Positions 24,021 to 24,205 of a DNA stretch of 24,205 nt are shown one piece after another. The notes below the pieces were generated by a model that had not been told where the DNA came from, did no database searches, and saw only the letters and a list, made by a program, of their open reading frames with translations. The position numbers and the translations under genes are program-made. The DNA is from Methylomonas sp. (GTDB lineage Bacteria; Pseudomonadota; Gammaproteobacteria; Methylococcales; Methylomonadaceae): NCBI GenBank assembly GCA_026989715.1, contig JALSIU010000103.1:1-24205 (forward strand), in the 5' to 3' direction. The first letter of the stretch is position 1, and the number at the start of each line of letters is the position of its first letter.

Positions 24021-24066
24021 GAGGCTTTTTGCTGTCATTAATAGGATATTGATAGCTAAAAGCCTC
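24021..24066. terminator. Long imperfect hairpin between convergent genes
   Basis: GAGGCTTTT (24021-24029) pairs with AAAAGCCTC (24058-24066). The stem extends inward through one T-T mismatch and one G-T wobble to about 17 positions around a roughly 12-base loop. It lies between the stops of the glycosyltransferase and the leftward HvfA-like gene and could end transcripts from both sides. Confidence 0.65.
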
Positions 24067-24080
24067 AGGAATGCAGTAGC

Positions 24081-24205
24081 TTATTTGCTACCGCCGCATT
24101 TTCCTTCACCACATTTACCTTCCATTGCCTTTTTAGCCTCTGTTTTGGCTTTTTGTGTCATTTTATCACCACACTTACCTTCCATTGTCTTTTTAGCCTC
24201 TGCTT
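24081..24205 (-). CDS. C-terminal part of an HvfA-like copper-binding RiPP precursor
   Basis: Only the last 40 codons are present; the gene begins beyond the right edge. The visible protein is Lys-rich, with three EGKCG motifs: MEGKCGDK, then MEGKCGEGKCGGSK at the end. The EGKCG motif defines HvfA-family precursors. In these, an MNIO iron enzyme (HvfB) with HvfC converts motif cysteines to oxazolone/thioamide pairs that bind copper. Two 20-residue units start with EAKKxMEGKCG. The stop is TAA at 24083-24081. An N-terminal signal peptide is expected but lies outside. No maturase gene follows it downstream, as it converges with the glycosyltransferase, so hvfB/hvfC would have to lie upstream, beyond the window. 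The family call rests on the motif only. Confidence 0.72.
   Translation of the reverse strand, partial: AEAKKTMEGKCGDKMTQKAKTEAKKAMEGKCGEGKCGGSK
24106..24205. repeat. 60-base tandem repeat within the HvfA-like gene
   Basis: The stretch starting TCACCACA at 24106 recurs at 24166, exactly 60 bases later, with few differences over about 40 bases. It encodes the 20-residue unit that carries the EGKCG motif. The repeat runs off the right edge, so the copy number is unknown. Confidence 0.75.

Overview
The window looks like chromosomal DNA of a sulfur-oxidising gammaproteobacterium of moderately low GC. Three things point there: the soxXYZA set, the M16-M16-rsmD gene order, and CysM, RlmD and NadB proteins that read like gammaproteobacterial versions. 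A Beggiatoa- or Thiotrichales-like source is a guess, not a result. Coding density is high. No gene-free gap exceeds 300 bases; the longest is about 286 bases, upstream of nadB. I saw no tRNA, rRNA, CRISPR array, insertion sequence or prophage.

Layout. At the left, ctaB (haem O synthase) runs leftward, back to back with a rightward operon: a catalytically competent M16 peptidase, an M16 partner lacking the zinc motif, and rsmD. Converging on it is a leftward pair, nadB followed by an MnmM-like methyltransferase. A small HExxH metalloprotease (SprA-related type) comes next with its own near-consensus promoter. Then comes a leftward, tightly coupled run thiD-thiE-soxX-soxY-soxZ-soxA. It joins thiamine synthesis to periplasmic thiosulfate oxidation through 4-base stop/start overlaps. 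No soxB or soxCD is present here. A histidine-rich predicted membrane protein of unknown function lies upstream of this run.

The centre is a glycogen/alpha-glucan island with two divergent arms. The leftward arm is glgB-glgA. The rightward arm is glgC, a GH57 glycosidase and malQ, ending in a strong hairpin. The arms are separated by 94 bases holding a perfect 9-base inverted repeat that makes two candidate promoters mirror images. Together these genes make ADP-glucose, polymerise and branch it, and rework the linear glucans.

At the right come cysM, whose family can assimilate thiosulfate sulfur (a plausible link to Sox), then rlmD, a short L,D-transpeptidase, a long DoxX-family membrane protein and a GT2 glycosyltransferase. 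The window closes with the C-terminal 40 residues of a leftward gene built of 20-residue lysine-rich units with three EGKCG motifs. That motif marks HvfA-type precursors of copper-binding ribosomal peptides, in which a multinuclear iron oxidase converts Cys to oxazolone/thioamide. With the DoxX protein nearby, this edge is the most interesting part of the window: it is probably the border of a modified-peptide copper system whose maturases, if present, lie beyond the right end.
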